A stretch of DNA of 56,430 nt from an uncultured Nitrosomonas sp. (lineage in GTDB: Bacteria; Pseudomonadota; Gammaproteobacteria; Burkholderiales; Nitrosomonadaceae), in assembly GCF_902826915.1 (NCBI RefSeq), contig NZ_CADEGP010000010.1:1-56430 (forward strand), read 5' to 3'. Under the pieces are notes generated by a model. It saw only the letters and a list, made by a program, of their open reading frames with translations. It ran no database searches and was not told where the DNA came from. Below, in pieces: positions 44,201-53,585 of the stretch (position 1 is the first letter of the stretch; each line of letters opens with the position of its first letter). A program made the translations under genes and the position numbers.

Positions 44201-44414
44201 CAATCTCAACCGGCACCGTGACTAACCGTTCCATTTCTTCTGGGCTACGGCCAATGGCGACCGTAGCCACTTGCACCTGTATATTGGTGACATCAGGGAA
44301 GGCGTCCACCGACAGGTTTTTTGCGGCAAATCCACCAGCGACACACAACAATAGACCAATTACTAATACCAACAAACGCTGGTTTAATGCCGCACGTACT
44401 ATAGCAGCCATCAT
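41253..44414 (-). CDS. Heavy-metal RND efflux pump, CzcA/CusA family
   Basis: The inner-membrane proton-driven pump of a tripartite metal exporter; 1053 residues is the family length. It begins MAAIVRAALNQRLLVLV and has VDAFPDVTNIQVQV and LAGLPGLVEMRS-type porter motifs, and the C-terminal RFRPVMMTAATTVLGLAPF segment. The TM4 signature reads ALGMMVDPTVVVVEN: Asp and Glu of the proton relay are present, but the first Asp seen in divalent-metal CzcA pumps (DFG...D) is replaced by Ala-Leu, as in CusA-like and other non-Czc groups. Substrate is therefore not assigned. It follows the adaptor gene by 2 bases. No metal-responsive regulator is seen next to the operon. Confidence 0.9.
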   Translation of the reverse strand: MMAAIVRAALNQRLLVLVIGLLLCVAGGFAAKNLSVDAFPDVTNIQVQVATVAIGRSPEEMERLVTVPVEIAMTGLPGLVEMRSLNKSGLSLITLVFTDQTDVFFARQLVMERIIDVTPRLIPGITPVLGPVSTGLGEVYQYTIEHPDDGTRALTTEELTERRTIQDWVVRPLLRSIRGVAEINSMGGHVKEYQVYASPNKLRHYNLTLTDVDRALASNNSNASGNILALHYEQYLIRGVGLIATLDDIRNIVLREMDGVPIYVRDVAEVTFGGEVRQGASIKNGYTESVAGIVMMLRDGNAKEIVGRIKEKVAEINDRGLLPDGLQIVPFYDRTELVDGALSTVQNTLMQSLILVIVVLSIFLGTIRTSIVVCFTLIITPLITFMVMNYNGMPANLMSLGGLTIALGMMVDPTVVVVENIYQRLGQAKDTGQSKFDVIVSAVAEVGTPVIFGVFVTILVFLPLMTLEGMEGKTFSPLAVTIAIALLVALFVSLLISPVLSDYLLQGGGEQDTKIVAVLKGAYLRVFNLAMHNQKKTMVIAISSLMFAFALFPFLGTSFIPIMKEGSVTPVIIRAPSISLDEAIKLETEAMQLIAAIPGVRSVVSKLGRGDTPADPASQNESDPIANLDLEGSGRTQEEIEEDIRKALEVLPGVNIVLSQPIAQRVDEMVTGVRSQVAIKIFGDDLEQLRKLSEQVARIVKSTAGARDIRIERLSGQQELTINIDRRAIARHGINVSDVNELISTAIGGKAVTQVFEGERRFTLLLRFPEEFRHDVEAIKDLLLRPAKMTAEGKIAQGGMLVPLSAVAEIKVIDGPAIISREFAKRRVVVGANVHGRDMGGFVEELQERTANEIKLPTGYYFVWGGQFENMQRAMATLSVIVPVTLAAIFFLLFMLFNSVKLAGLIYLVLPFASVGGVVGLFVSGQYLSVPASVGFIAVWGTSILNGVVLISFVRELRNKGLTVEEAVRKACEQRFRPVMMTAATTVLGLAPFLAATGLGSEVQKPLAIVVICGLTTATMMTMVVMPMLYRWFDDKTDEVPPAQTEKLSPPAA

Positions 44415-44416
44415 GA

Positions 44417-45589
44417 TTATTCCAATTCAGCCAGCTTGCGCTCGCTGTCTAAATGAAAAGCACCTGTCATTACAATTCGTTGATCAATTGATAGCCCATT
44501 TAGCACAGGACGGTAATCAGCCACTTCTGGACCCAGTTCGACAGGCACACGTTGAAATTGGTTATCACTGATCGCGACAAAAACATAATCTTGGTTTAAT
44601 TCGCGAACAATTGCTGCTTCCGGGACAACTAGGTTTTTATGCTGTGTATCGGTGATATGCATATTGGCCAGCATATCCGGCTTCAATTTCCGATCTGGGT
44701 TTTCCACCATTACCCGGGTCATTACGGTACGAGTCAGACGATTAACGGTATCCGAGACAAATATTATGACGCCATCAAAATCAGCACCGCCTATTGCGGG
44801 TACATTGATTTCTACATGCTGTTCCAATCGCACGTCACGCGCAATTTGTTCTGGTACATCGCCAACCACCCAGACGTGAGAAAGATCAGCAATCTGAAAT
44901 AACGGATCGGAAGGTTGTACCACTTGGCCCACCATCACATTACGTGCAATGACATACCCTTCCCGGGTGGCTTTGATATCCAACCACGGAAGAATTTTTC
45001 CTTTCTTGGACAATTCTTTTAATTCAGCGTCAGTCATTCCAAATAATCTCAACTGATCGGTGGCTGCGCCTAGTTCAGCCTGGGCAATTTCCAATTCGGA
45101 TTGACGTCGTTCCACTTCAGCTTGAGCGATCGCATCAGCAGCAAACAAATGGTGCGCACGCTCAGCTGCTTTCTGAGTTACAACAACGCGTGAAGATGCA
45201 CGCAAATAAGCCAACTGCGATTGTGTTAGATCTGGGCTGGTAATGCGAGCTAATGGTTCGCCTGCCTGAACGTAATCGCCTAAGATGACAAACAGATTGA
45301 TAATTCTCCCGGTTACATAAGAACCAATTTGCGCGGTTCTTTCTTCATCGACTTGTACTCTGCTCGGGACAAGAATTTTATCCGCAAGATCAATTAAAGC
45401 AGGTTGTCCGATCTTTAAACGGTTTGCTAGCTCGGGTCGGATAGTAATGCTGTTGATATCTCGGTCTTCTTCGGCGCTGCTTTGAGCTATTTCTTTATCA
45501 GAGGTTTTGGTTGATTCGTTTTTATCGCACCCTGTTAATAGTAGTGTAGAAAAAACAATGAAGTTGATTAAAATTAGTTTGAAACTCAT
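44417..45589 (-). CDS. Membrane-fusion lipoprotein, CzcB/CusB family
   Basis: A 390-residue periplasmic adaptor that links pump and outer-membrane channel. The N-terminus has a lipobox TLLLTGC, so it is a lipoprotein. Domains: barrel-sandwich half (VTGRIINLFVILGDYVQAGEPLARI), helical hairpin (about 135-195, AERAHHLFAADAIAQAEVERR), second barrel half (ATREGYVIARNVMVGQVVQ), beta-barrel (ADLSHVWVVGDVPEQIA) and membrane-proximal domain ending in GAFHLDSERKLAELE. No metal-binding His-rich stretch is seen. Its ATG overlaps the TGA of the channel gene (ATGA), showing tight operon coupling. Confidence 0.9.
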   Translation of the reverse strand: MSFKLILINFIVFSTLLLTGCDKNESTKTSDKEIAQSSAEEDRDINSITIRPELANRLKIGQPALIDLADKILVPSRVQVDEERTAQIGSYVTGRIINLFVILGDYVQAGEPLARITSPDLTQSQLAYLRASSRVVVTQKAAERAHHLFAADAIAQAEVERRQSELEIAQAELGAATDQLRLFGMTDAELKELSKKGKILPWLDIKATREGYVIARNVMVGQVVQPSDPLFQIADLSHVWVVGDVPEQIARDVRLEQHVEINVPAIGGADFDGVIIFVSDTVNRLTRTVMTRVMVENPDRKLKPDMLANMHITDTQHKNLVVPEAAIVRELNQDYVFVAISDNQFQRVPVELGPEVADYRPVLNGLSIDQRIVMTGAFHLDSERKLAELE

Positions 45590-46866
45590 TCTGGAATTAG
45601 CTCCTTGGGATAATGTGCGCGCAATCGGTCAATTTCGACAGCCGATGATTGAAGATCAAAACGTGCTAGCAAGGCATCACCTAAGATTCCTCGGAGTATA
45701 CGTTGCGAATCCAAAAATTCGATCAAACCCCGCTCACCAAACTTGTAAGCGGCTTCGGCAACTTTTACTGCATTTTCTGCTTCTTTGATTAAACCGCCTT
45801 CAAACATGTCTACGCGTCGTCGCGCGATCTGCAGAGACTGCCATGCTGCTTCGAATAATTGACTGATTTCGTAGCGGCGATATTCAAGTGTTTCACGTAT
45901 CCGTGCGGAATCATAAATGGCTGTGTCAATTTCGCCGCGACGTTGATAGAGCAAAGGGATTCTAACGCTTATGCCCGCTAGATTGGACGTGAACTGCGCG
46001 TCTTGATAATTGGAATATAAAAAATTAATTTGCGGCAGCACCGAAGCTTTTTCCTGGCTAATTCGTAATTTGGCACGCTCTTGTTCTGCCTGCAAACGGA
46101 TGACATCCGGATTTACGGATGGTACTTCCTGACGTAATGTGTCCAATGGCGGTAAATTAATCGGATCTTTCAGAGAAGCTTGAATCTCAAAATCAATTGG
46201 AATGGCTCCTGCCGTCAGTTGCAGTAACGCTACTCGAGCGCGCTGTGCTGTTAACTGTGCAGCTTCCATGCGATTAGCTGTGCTTTGTAATTCGGTATCT
46301 GCCCGAATGAGTTCAAAGCGCGCGACTTCCCCCCTTTCGACATTGGCTGCAATACGACGCCGTACTTCTTTCAATAAGTCGTAAATGTTCTGTTCCAATG
46401 TAGCTTGCTCTATTCGTAACAATAATTCATAGGCTCTAACTCTCAGTTGCGCTGCTAAATCTGCGCGTATTTGATCAAAGCTGGCACGGCTTGCATCAAC
46501 GACAGCTTCTGATGCACCAATCCGGGCACTGCGCATAAAAGGATTTTCGATTCCCTGGTTAACTGTTAAGGTGCGCTGCACAGTTCCTGGTCCAGTAAGA
46601 TCAAAAGGAAGGCGCCTGTCATCTGGACCAGCAATTACAGTTACTTCAGGGTTGAGAAATGCAGATGCGGCGATTACACCTGCTTTGGCCATATTCACTT
46701 GCGAACGAGCGGCTTGCACGAGCCCATTTGCTTGTAATCCCACACGTTGTAATTCTTCAATTGTAAGGCGAGCTGGTGGCTGGGCATATACAAATGGCGC
46801 TGGAAATATTAAGAGGATACCTAGTAGAAAGTACCAAAATGAGAAAATCTGCATCGAGTTCTTCAT
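45586..46866 (-). CDS. Outer-membrane efflux channel, CzcC/TolC family
   Basis: A 426-residue TolC-like channel, first gene of the efflux operon. The ATG at 46866 is preferred because the signal peptide MQIFSFWYFLLGILLIFPAP starts four codons later; an in-frame ATG 32 codons upstream would bury it. Two long helical hairpins, each with the LxxEElQRVGLQANGLV and VQAARSQVNMAKAGVIAAS type repeat, are typical; the second begins near VNPDVIRLQAEQERAKLRIS. No N-terminal lipid-attachment cysteine is seen. It ends in the 4-base overlap with the adaptor gene. Confidence 0.86.
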   Translation of the reverse strand: MKNSMQIFSFWYFLLGILLIFPAPFVYAQPPARLTIEELQRVGLQANGLVQAARSQVNMAKAGVIAASAFLNPEVTVIAGPDDRRLPFDLTGPGTVQRTLTVNQGIENPFMRSARIGASEAVVDASRASFDQIRADLAAQLRVRAYELLLRIEQATLEQNIYDLLKEVRRRIAANVERGEVARFELIRADTELQSTANRMEAAQLTAQRARVALLQLTAGAIPIDFEIQASLKDPINLPPLDTLRQEVPSVNPDVIRLQAEQERAKLRISQEKASVLPQINFLYSNYQDAQFTSNLAGISVRIPLLYQRRGEIDTAIYDSARIRETLEYRRYEISQLFEAAWQSLQIARRRVDMFEGGLIKEAENAVKVAEAAYKFGERGLIEFLDSQRILRGILGDALLARFDLQSSAVEIDRLRAHYPKELIPE

Positions 46867-47086
46867 AATTATTAAGAAATTTCTTCTGTGCTTATTCTTC
46901 GCATAAAATTGATTGGCAATCATATATGAAAAATAAGATTCATTAGTATCAATATTAGGCATAATAGGGTTTTAAATCGTTGTTTTGAAGCAATACCTGC
47001 AATATCAATTGTTAAAAGGCTATTCGGATGTCCTGGATTTAATCAAATAAATCCTGAATGCTTGCTGAACAATCACAATACACCGC

Positions 47087-49159
47087 ATGAAATTTAAGTT
47101 TATCAATTATTACTTTTACCTAAAGTTTTTAACGACGATTCTAGTTTTATCATCGGTGATTTGGCTGATTGCCGGAATAGCTCTAGGGGTATATGAATTT
47201 CGTGATAATGACCCTAACCGGGGTGTCATTTCGAGTGGTATCGATAAATTTGGTGATCAATTTTCTCAAACAATTTACCTTGATCAGGGTTGGTCGACAT
47301 CCGATAGTTTGTGGTTTTATAATACGACGCAGGGTTCTAATTTATTACCGTACAGCTTCTTTCTTGTATTGGAGCAGCCTGATTCATCTGCTTTATTTCG
47401 CAATAATGAAAACATAGACCGTTATGGCTATTTGCCGCAACGTCCAACCACAAGCAATCCAGATGGTCTGCCCGTTGGCATGGTGCAAGATGAGTATCAA
47501 GGCAAGACATTTATGGGCTTTACTTGCGCAGCTTGCCATACAACCCAAATCAATTACCAGGGCACCGGAATTCGTATCGATGGCGGTCCGGCAAATTCGG
47601 ATATGGAAATTTTCATGATGGATTTGGCGGAAGCATTGCATGTCACCTTGGAGGACTCAGAGAAACGTGACCGTTTCGTTGCTAACGTATTGAGGCAAGG
47701 TCAATATAAGGAAACAAATGAAGTGGTGATGGATCTCAAGAAATACACGCAGCGAATCAAAACTTATACCATCATCAACATCCCAAGAGATACTAAACGA
47801 TCATTGACTCGTTATGGCTATGCGCGATTGGATGCGTTTGGAAGAATCTATAATCGTGTGCTTGAACACATCATGAGTGCACAACAATTGCGCGAATTGC
47901 TTACGGAAATTCTGACCCCGGAAGAATTGATTGAAATAATGCCAGATGTGGAATCCGTTCTCAGCAGCGCAAATCGCGACCACATTATTGAAAGGATTCA
48001 AGCCTATTTGACTGGCAAGCAGATCATTCGGTTGCGCAACAAAATCTATAATCCAGCCGATGCGCCGGTGAGTTATCCATTCCTGTGGGATATACCGCAG
48101 CATGATTACGTTCAATGGAATGGTAGAGTCGACAACAGCGGATTAGGTCCCATGGCCAGGAATGCAGGTCAGATGATTGGTGTTTTTGGTACACTGGATT
48201 GGCAAGAAGGAGATGGCTTTACGTTGTCTTCAGTTATTGGCGGACAAGGATTTGGTTCAAAGCATATTGATTTCCGGTCTTCTATTGATATTAGAAATTT
48301 GCGTCGAGTGGAGAGGCATCTGCGTAAATTAACTTCGCCGCAGTGGCCTGAGCATGTTTTGCCTAAAATCGATAAAGCACGAATGGCTAAAGGTGCGAAG
48401 TTGTTCTCCCAATATTGCGCATCGTGCCACGGTCACATTGATCGCATTGATCCAGATCGTCGCGTTGTGGCTAAAATGATTGATGTTTCGTTTGTTGGAA
48501 CGGATTCTAAGATGGCTGACAATGGGATTGAGTATATCGGGTATAGCGGTATTTTGCGGAATCAATATGTCGGTGCCAGTACAGGAAACCTCTTGTTGCA
48601 ACGTGAAGCGCCAGTGGTAGCACTATTAACTTCAGCTACGCGCAATGTGGTGACGACACCTGATCCAGATAAATGGTTTGTGCGCAGATGGTTCGAGCGA
48701 TCGCTTGATATTGCCTATACATTTCTTGATAATGAAGTGCAATCTTCCCTGAAACATGGCAATTATGTTCCTGATACAACCGACAATCCTTTTGCTTCAG
48801 TTTTGGCTTATAAAGCTCGCCCGCTCAACGGTATCTGGGCGACTGCTCCTTATCTGCATAATGGCTCCATTCCAACATTGTATGATTTGTTGTTGCCTAA
48901 ACGGCGACCTGATGATCCTGTAGAAGGCGAATATCGTCCGGATGAATTTATGGTGGGATCGCGCGAGTTTGATCCAGTGAAAGTTGGATTAAAATCCACG
49001 GGCTATAATGGCTTTTTGTTTCGTACACATATTTGGGGTAACAATAATGGTGGTCACGAGTTTGCTTCTGGCAGGATGCCTCAGCCTGATGGGATGTTTC
49101 TTCCAGCTTTGACTGGAGAACAGCGACTTGATCTTGTTGAATACCTTAAATCACTCTGA
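47087..49159 (+). CDS. RoxA-like dihaem c-type cytochrome
   Basis: A 690-residue protein with an N-terminal membrane anchor or signal (residues 13-35) and two c-haem sites: C147-A-A-C150-H151 and C444-A-S-C447-H448. The C-terminal motif PLNGIWATAPYLHNGSIPTL followed by a YDLL segment is the one shared by MauG/cytochrome c peroxidase relatives and by rubber oxygenases RoxA/RoxB, and total length also fits the Rox group better than the 330-350 residues of ordinary dihaem peroxidases. It could be a peroxidase or a dioxygenase acting in the periplasm. The substrate in this organism is unknown. The gene stands alone with no clear ribosome site. Confidence 0.85.
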   Translation: MKFKFINYYFYLKFLTTILVLSSVIWLIAGIALGVYEFRDNDPNRGVISSGIDKFGDQFSQTIYLDQGWSTSDSLWFYNTTQGSNLLPYSFFLVLEQPDSSALFRNNENIDRYGYLPQRPTTSNPDGLPVGMVQDEYQGKTFMGFTCAACHTTQINYQGTGIRIDGGPANSDMEIFMMDLAEALHVTLEDSEKRDRFVANVLRQGQYKETNEVVMDLKKYTQRIKTYTIINIPRDTKRSLTRYGYARLDAFGRIYNRVLEHIMSAQQLRELLTEILTPEELIEIMPDVESVLSSANRDHIIERIQAYLTGKQIIRLRNKIYNPADAPVSYPFLWDIPQHDYVQWNGRVDNSGLGPMARNAGQMIGVFGTLDWQEGDGFTLSSVIGGQGFGSKHIDFRSSIDIRNLRRVERHLRKLTSPQWPEHVLPKIDKARMAKGAKLFSQYCASCHGHIDRIDPDRRVVAKMIDVSFVGTDSKMADNGIEYIGYSGILRNQYVGASTGNLLLQREAPVVALLTSATRNVVTTPDPDKWFVRRWFERSLDIAYTFLDNEVQSSLKHGNYVPDTTDNPFASVLAYKARPLNGIWATAPYLHNGSIPTLYDLLLPKRRPDDPVEGEYRPDEFMVGSREFDPVKVGLKSTGYNGFLFRTHIWGNNNGGHEFASGRMPQPDGMFLPALTGEQRLDLVEYLKSL

Positions 49160-49208
49160 AGTGTAGGTAAGAAATGATTTTGCATAGTCTAAGATTAAAC
49201 ACTGCTGC

Positions 49209-49607
49209 CTAATGCCCAGTATTCTTAAATCTTATTTTCCATTGATGCAGTAACAGTGCAAGTGTCAGTTTTGTTACAGACCATGCTACTTCTGTTTCCT
49301 CAGGGACTGGAGATTCTTCCAAATAAGTGACTTTGCCAGTTGGAATTACCTTGAGTTGATTATTGTAAGCAAAATCCATCATAAATTGATACATGGCTGG
49401 ATTGATATCTTTTAGTGCGGTTTTTACATGAACACCTATCTTTCCTTCATATATAACAGGCTGAGCATACTCTGAGTATTCCCAGCGGCCATTGCGATTA
49501 TAGATGGCAAGTGCCCCGCATAGCCGTTCCGACCAATCACTGGGTCGAAATGGGCGGCCCTCGATGGTAATTCCCAGAATCAGTAATTCTTTGTACTGGT
49601 TTTTCAT
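49209..49607 (-). CDS. DUF3579 family protein
   Basis: A 132-residue cytoplasmic protein. The block ITIEGRPFRPSDWSERLCGAL and the later CxV-like KIGVHVKTALKDINPAMYQF with FAYNNQLKVIPTG match DUF3579, a small family mostly in betaproteobacteria. No known function, TM segment or catalytic motif is visible. It converges on the RoxA-like gene across 49 bases. The upstream region up to 49841 has no clear promoter. Confidence 0.8.
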   Translation of the reverse strand: MKNQYKELLILGITIEGRPFRPSDWSERLCGALAIYNRNGRWEYSEYAQPVIYEGKIGVHVKTALKDINPAMYQFMMDFAYNNQLKVIPTGKVTYLEESPVPEETEVAWSVTKLTLALLLHQWKIRFKNTGH

Positions 49608-50015
49608 GAATGTAGTAGTAATAATGCGAGAAAAAATAAAAGATTAGAAACACTATACAATCGATCTTGGTTAGCTTGACTGGCCTGTGGTGAGGGAGTG
49701 TTAGAATGATATATTTTGTGAGTATGCCGTGATTTCATCAGTGAATCTTTTCCGTTTGAATTTATGCTGTCATATCGGCAAATCTTAAGAAAAATGAATA
49801 GCGTTTTGATTAAAAGCTAAAATAGTCGGCCGGAAAAAGAGAAACCCGCTATAGCGGGTTTCTTTGAGGAATACTTGAATTTTTGGATTATGCAACTGTT
49901 TTTGCATTCGACGGCGACTAGCTGGGAACAGGTCGTAGTAGTGCTGTGATCTTTTCTTAAGCTAATACCCGCCTAGCTTTGATGACGCTGAAGCTTCTGT
50001 CGTGTTTGTTAGCGC
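49608..50015. other. Intergenic region between DUF3579 gene and aroC
   Basis: About 400 bases. It holds a clear hairpin terminator (49834-49862). Between the hairpin and aroC there is no frame longer than about 25 codons on either strand that looks real. Confidence 0.45.
49834..49862 (-). terminator. Rho-independent terminator downstream of aroC
   Basis: Arms GAAACCCGC (49841-49849) and GCGGGTTTC (49854-49862) pair perfectly. Read leftward, the hairpin is followed by TCTTTTTCC (A-run at 49834-49838 on the plus strand), which fits termination of aroC about 150 bases after its stop. In the plus direction the T-run is short. Confidence 0.75.
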
Positions 50016-51185
50016 TTAGACATCTTCTTCAGGCTCCGGGTCTTCTCTCGAAGGTGCTTGAGATGCCGCTGCAGATTTTTCTACAGCATTTGCGCTACTG
50101 GGAATTTTGGGTGTTTTGCACTGCACATCGGCATTCTGTGCGCGGTGTCGCAAAGCATGATCCATCAATACCAGTGCAAGCATGGCCTCGATAATCGGTG
50201 TGGCACGGATACCAACGCAAGGATCATGCCGCCCGTGCGTTTCGACAATGACCGGATCGCCGTTCTTATCAATTGAACGCCGCCCGAGACGAATGCTGGA
50301 TGTCGGTTTGATCGCAACATTGGCGGTGATGTCCTGACCAGTTGAAATGCCCCCAAGAATGCCGCCTGCGTTATTACTTAAGAAGCCATTCGGTGTCATT
50401 TCGTCGGAATGTTCGGTGCCTCTTTGTGTTACGCTGGCGAAACCTGCGCCGATTTCGACTCCTTTTACTGCGTTGATGCTCATCATGGCGTAGGCGATTT
50501 CGGCATCCAATCGGTCGTTTACTGGTTCGCCCCAGCCGACTGGTACATGCTGTGCCACTACGCTGATTTTGGCGCCCACCGAATCGCCCGACTTACGCAG
50601 TTGATCCATAAATGTTTCCAGGCGATCTGAATAACTACTGTCAGCAACGAAAAAAGGATTCTGACTGATATCCTCCCAGCATTTGAATGGGATTCCAATC
50701 GGTCCCAGCTGCGCCATATAGCCGCGAACAACAATGTCAAATTTTTCGTGCAGCCACTTTTTTGCAATCGCACCGGCGGCAACGCGCACCGCAGTTTCAC
50801 GTGCCGATGCACGGCCACCACCACGATAATCGCGAACGCCATATTTCTGCCAGTAGGTGTAATCTGCATGGCCGGGACGAAACGTATCCATGATTTTACT
50901 GTAATCCTTGCTGCGCTGGTCTTCATTGCGTATCAGTAATGCAATGGGCGTGCCGGTGGTTTGTCCTTCGAATACGCCAGATAAAATTTCTACCGTATCG
51001 GATTCACGCCGTTGTGTGACATGACGCGACGTGCCGGGTTTTCGTCGATCTAATTCAAGTTGGATTTCTTCAGTGCTGATGACTAGGCCCGGAGGGCAAC
51101 CATCGACAATGCAACCAATTGCGGGACCGTGTGATTCACCAAATGAGGTTACGGTAAAAAGCGTGCCAAATGTATTGCCAGACAT
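50016..51185 (-). CDS. aroC: Chorismate synthase
   Basis: Makes chorismate from EPSP with reduced FMN, the last step of the shikimate pathway. Conserved blocks: [78 protein letters not shown] and the FMN-site [14 protein letters not shown]. Typical length is about 360, here 389: the last 30 residues form a low-complexity Ala/Ser/Glu/Pro tail ending EDPEPEEDV. It is divergent from hemF (229-base gap). Confidence 0.97.
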   Translation of the reverse strand: MSGNTFGTLFTVTSFGESHGPAIGCIVDGCPPGLVISTEEIQLELDRRKPGTSRHVTQRRESDTVEILSGVFEGQTTGTPIALLIRNEDQRSKDYSKIMDTFRPGHADYTYWQKYGVRDYRGGGRASARETAVRVAAGAIAKKWLHEKFDIVVRGYMAQLGPIGIPFKCWEDISQNPFFVADSSYSDRLETFMDQLRKSGDSVGAKISVVAQHVPVGWGEPVNDRLDAEIAYAMMSINAVKGVEIGAGFASVTQRGTEHSDEMTPNGFLSNNAGGILGGISTGQDITANVAIKPTSSIRLGRRSIDKNGDPVIVETHGRHDPCVGIRATPIIEAMLALVLMDHALRHRAQNADVQCKTPKIPSSANAVEKSAAASQAPSREDPEPEEDV

Positions 51186-51414
51186 TCTCTTATTCTCTTA
51201 TAACGAATTGTGCGAGTCTATCATACGTGTTCGTTCTTTTTTGTGTCGAAAAATAGGAGCAGAGTTATATACATGCAAATAATTCAAATTTGGCTTGAGA
51301 AAAATCAACAATGAAATGCAATTGTCATGATATACCTGCGATAAAATGGAGCTTATTGTCTGGAATACGCGAGATTTTAGCCATATTTACTGAGTATTAT
51401 CAATAGGAGTTTGC

Positions 51415-52311
51415 ATGAATACACCACGAGTCATAGAGTTTCTTATTAATTTGCAAAATAACATCATCGGTAGACTGGAACAGGTGGACGGCAAAACGTT
51501 CAAACGTGATCAGTGGGATCGCCCGGAAGGAGGTGGTGGCATGAGCAGTGTCATCGAAGAAGGGAATGTACTAGAGCGCGGCGGGGTTAATTTTTCCCAT
51601 GTGTATGGTGCCGGATTACCTGCATCGGCCACTGCTGCTCGCCCTGAACTCGCAGGCCGATCATTTGAAGCGATGGGCGTGTCGTTGGTTTTGCATCCGC
51701 GTAATCCTTATGCGCCAACCGTGCATATGAATGTACGCTACTTAGAGGCGCACAAGGAAGGCGCTGAACCCGTTTGGTGGTTTGGTGGTGGTATGGATCT
51801 GACACCTTATTATGGATATGAAGAAGATGCAGTTCATTTTCATCAAACTTGCAAAGACGCACTACAACCCTTTGGTGAGGATTGTTATCCACGCTTTAAA
51901 AAATGGTGCGATGAGTACTTCTATTTGAAGCATCGCAAAGAGCCTCGTGGTATTGGTGGTGTGTTCTTCGATGATTTGAATCAACCTGATTTTGACACCT
52001 GCTTTAAACTTATACGTAATGTAAGTGAAAACTTTCTTAACGCCTACTGCCCTATATTAGAGCGCCGCAAGGACACTTCATATGGTGAACGCGAGAGGGA
52101 TTTTCAGGCGTATCGGCGTGGACGTTATGTGGAATTTAATCTGGTGTGGGATCGTGGGACTCTGTTCGGCTTGCAAACAGGCGGTCGTACTGAATCTATT
52201 CTGATGTCTTTGCCACCGATTGTGAAATGGCGCTATGACTGGACGCCGGCGACAGGTAGCGCTGAGAATAAGTTATATACGGATTTTCTGATTGGTAAGG
52301 ATTGGGTGTAA
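51415..52311 (+). CDS. hemF: Oxygen-dependent coproporphyrinogen III oxidase
   Basis: Converts coproporphyrinogen III to protoporphyrinogen IX with O2, in haem synthesis. Length (298) is normal. Signature blocks are [61 protein letters not shown] and [20 protein letters not shown]. The catalytic His in NFSHV and the metal-site residues in the VHMNVRY and WWFGG blocks are present. AGGAG lies 5 bases before the ATG. Using the aerobic enzyme fits an aerobe with heavy cytochrome demand. The symporter begins 7 bases after its stop. Confidence 0.98.
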   Translation: MNTPRVIEFLINLQNNIIGRLEQVDGKTFKRDQWDRPEGGGGMSSVIEEGNVLERGGVNFSHVYGAGLPASATAARPELAGRSFEAMGVSLVLHPRNPYAPTVHMNVRYLEAHKEGAEPVWWFGGGMDLTPYYGYEEDAVHFHQTCKDALQPFGEDCYPRFKKWCDEYFYLKHRKEPRGIGGVFFDDLNQPDFDTCFKLIRNVSENFLNAYCPILERRKDTSYGERERDFQAYRRGRYVEFNLVWDRGTLFGLQTGGRTESILMSLPPIVKWRYDWTPATGSAENKLYTDFLIGKDWV

Positions 52312-52318
52312 TTAATCT

Positions 52319-53566
52319 GTGAACAAAATATCACTTAATAATCAGATTTTGTTTGGTGTTGTAGTGGGTGTATTACTGGGTTTCTGGTTTACAGCGCTGG
52401 AGCAGCAATCGACGATTATACAAAGTGGACTGTATATCGCAAAACTGGTGGGTACATTATTCACTGATTTGTTGCGAATGGTATTGATTCCACTGGTATT
52501 TACATCAATCGTGGTCGGTGTGGCCAATTTACGCTCACATCGACAAATGAATCGCGTCTGGCAGGTGGCGCTGATTTTCTTTACTTCCACGATGATGCTT
52601 GCGCTGATCTTGGGATTGACCTCCGCCAACTTGTTGCAGCCTGGGGGCGAATTGCAGATTACAATGTTCCAGGATGCGATGCAGAGTTTTCAGGCAACAC
52701 AAATGTCATTACCGGATTTTTTTGCACAGTTCATGCGCTCGCTGTTTCAGAATCCAATCGCTGCTTTAGCGCAAAGTAATGTGCTGGCGGTGGTATTATT
52801 TGCTTTGTTATTGGGTATTGCGTTGGTCGTGGGTGGAGAACGTTATCGCAATATCCTGACGCTGATGCAGGAGTTTCTGGAATTGATACTAATGCTGGTT
52901 GGCTGGATCATGCGTCTGGCGCCACTCGGTATTATGGCTTTGGTATTGCAGCTGGTGGCTACGCAAGATGCCGGATTGCTGTCAACGATGATTAAGTTTG
53001 TGGCGATCGTATCAGGAACCACTTTACTGCATGGATTGGTGATTTTGCCAATGATCCTCTATCTGACTACGGGTATGACACCCTTCAAATTCTGGCTGGG
53101 CGCGCGTGAAGCATTGATCACTGCTTTTGCGACCAGTTCCAGCGCCGCAACGCTGCCGGTTACACTACGCTGCGCTGAACAACATTTGCATGTCAAGCGT
53201 GACGTTGCCGGATTTGTGATTCCGCTGGGCGCTACCATGAATATGGATGGCACAGCGTTGTATGAAGCGGTTGCAGCTTTGTTTATCGCTAATCTGGTTG
53301 GCATTGAACTTAGCTTGACGCAACAATTGATTGTATTTGTGACCGCCATGCTGGCAGCAATTGGTGCACCGGGCATTCCAAGCGCAGGGATGGTGACGAT
53401 GGTGGTGGTGTTGCAATCTGTCGGATTGCCGGTTGAAGCGATCGCAATATTGTTGCCCGTCGATCGTATACTCGATACATTGCGTACTGCGGTCAATGTG
53501 GAAGGGGATATGGTGGGCAGCCTGGTGGTGCAGCACTGGATCAATAAAGATAAGCTTGGCAAATAG
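52319..53566 (+). CDS. Dicarboxylate/amino acid:cation symporter (DAACS family)
   Basis: A 415-residue integral membrane protein of the glutamate/dicarboxylate transporter family, with eight TM helices and two re-entrant loops expected. The serine-rich re-entrant motif reads ATSSSAATLPVTLRCAE and the sodium/substrate motif GATMNMDGTALYEAVAALF; a third conserved block is LPVDRILDTLRTAVNVEGD. Substrate (glutamate, aspartate, succinate or other C4 acid) cannot be fixed. It starts with GTG 7 bases after hemF and may be co-transcribed with it. Its end is 19 bases from the convergent HD-GYP gene, with no visible terminator. Confidence 0.92.
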   Translation: MNKISLNNQILFGVVVGVLLGFWFTALEQQSTIIQSGLYIAKLVGTLFTDLLRMVLIPLVFTSIVVGVANLRSHRQMNRVWQVALIFFTSTMMLALILGLTSANLLQPGGELQITMFQDAMQSFQATQMSLPDFFAQFMRSLFQNPIAALAQSNVLAVVLFALLLGIALVVGGERYRNILTLMQEFLELILMLVGWIMRLAPLGIMALVLQLVATQDAGLLSTMIKFVAIVSGTTLLHGLVILPMILYLTTGMTPFKFWLGAREALITAFATSSSAATLPVTLRCAEQHLHVKRDVAGFVIPLGATMNMDGTALYEAVAALFIANLVGIELSLTQQLIVFVTAMLAAIGAPGIPSAGMVTMVVVLQSVGLPVEAIAILLPVDRILDTLRTAVNVEGDMVGSLVVQHWINKDKLGK

Positions 53567-53585
53567 ATTTAAGTTCTTTTGAGTA

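Noticed and set aside
49889..49954. Small plus-strand frame MQLFLHSTATSWEQVVVVL
   Set aside because: 19 codons, no ribosome site and no known family; chance is sufficient.
53059..53562. 167-codon minus-strand frame within the symporter gene
   Set aside because: Antisense to conserved transporter motifs; Ala/Ser/Thr/Ile bias is typical of the reverse of membrane-helix codons.
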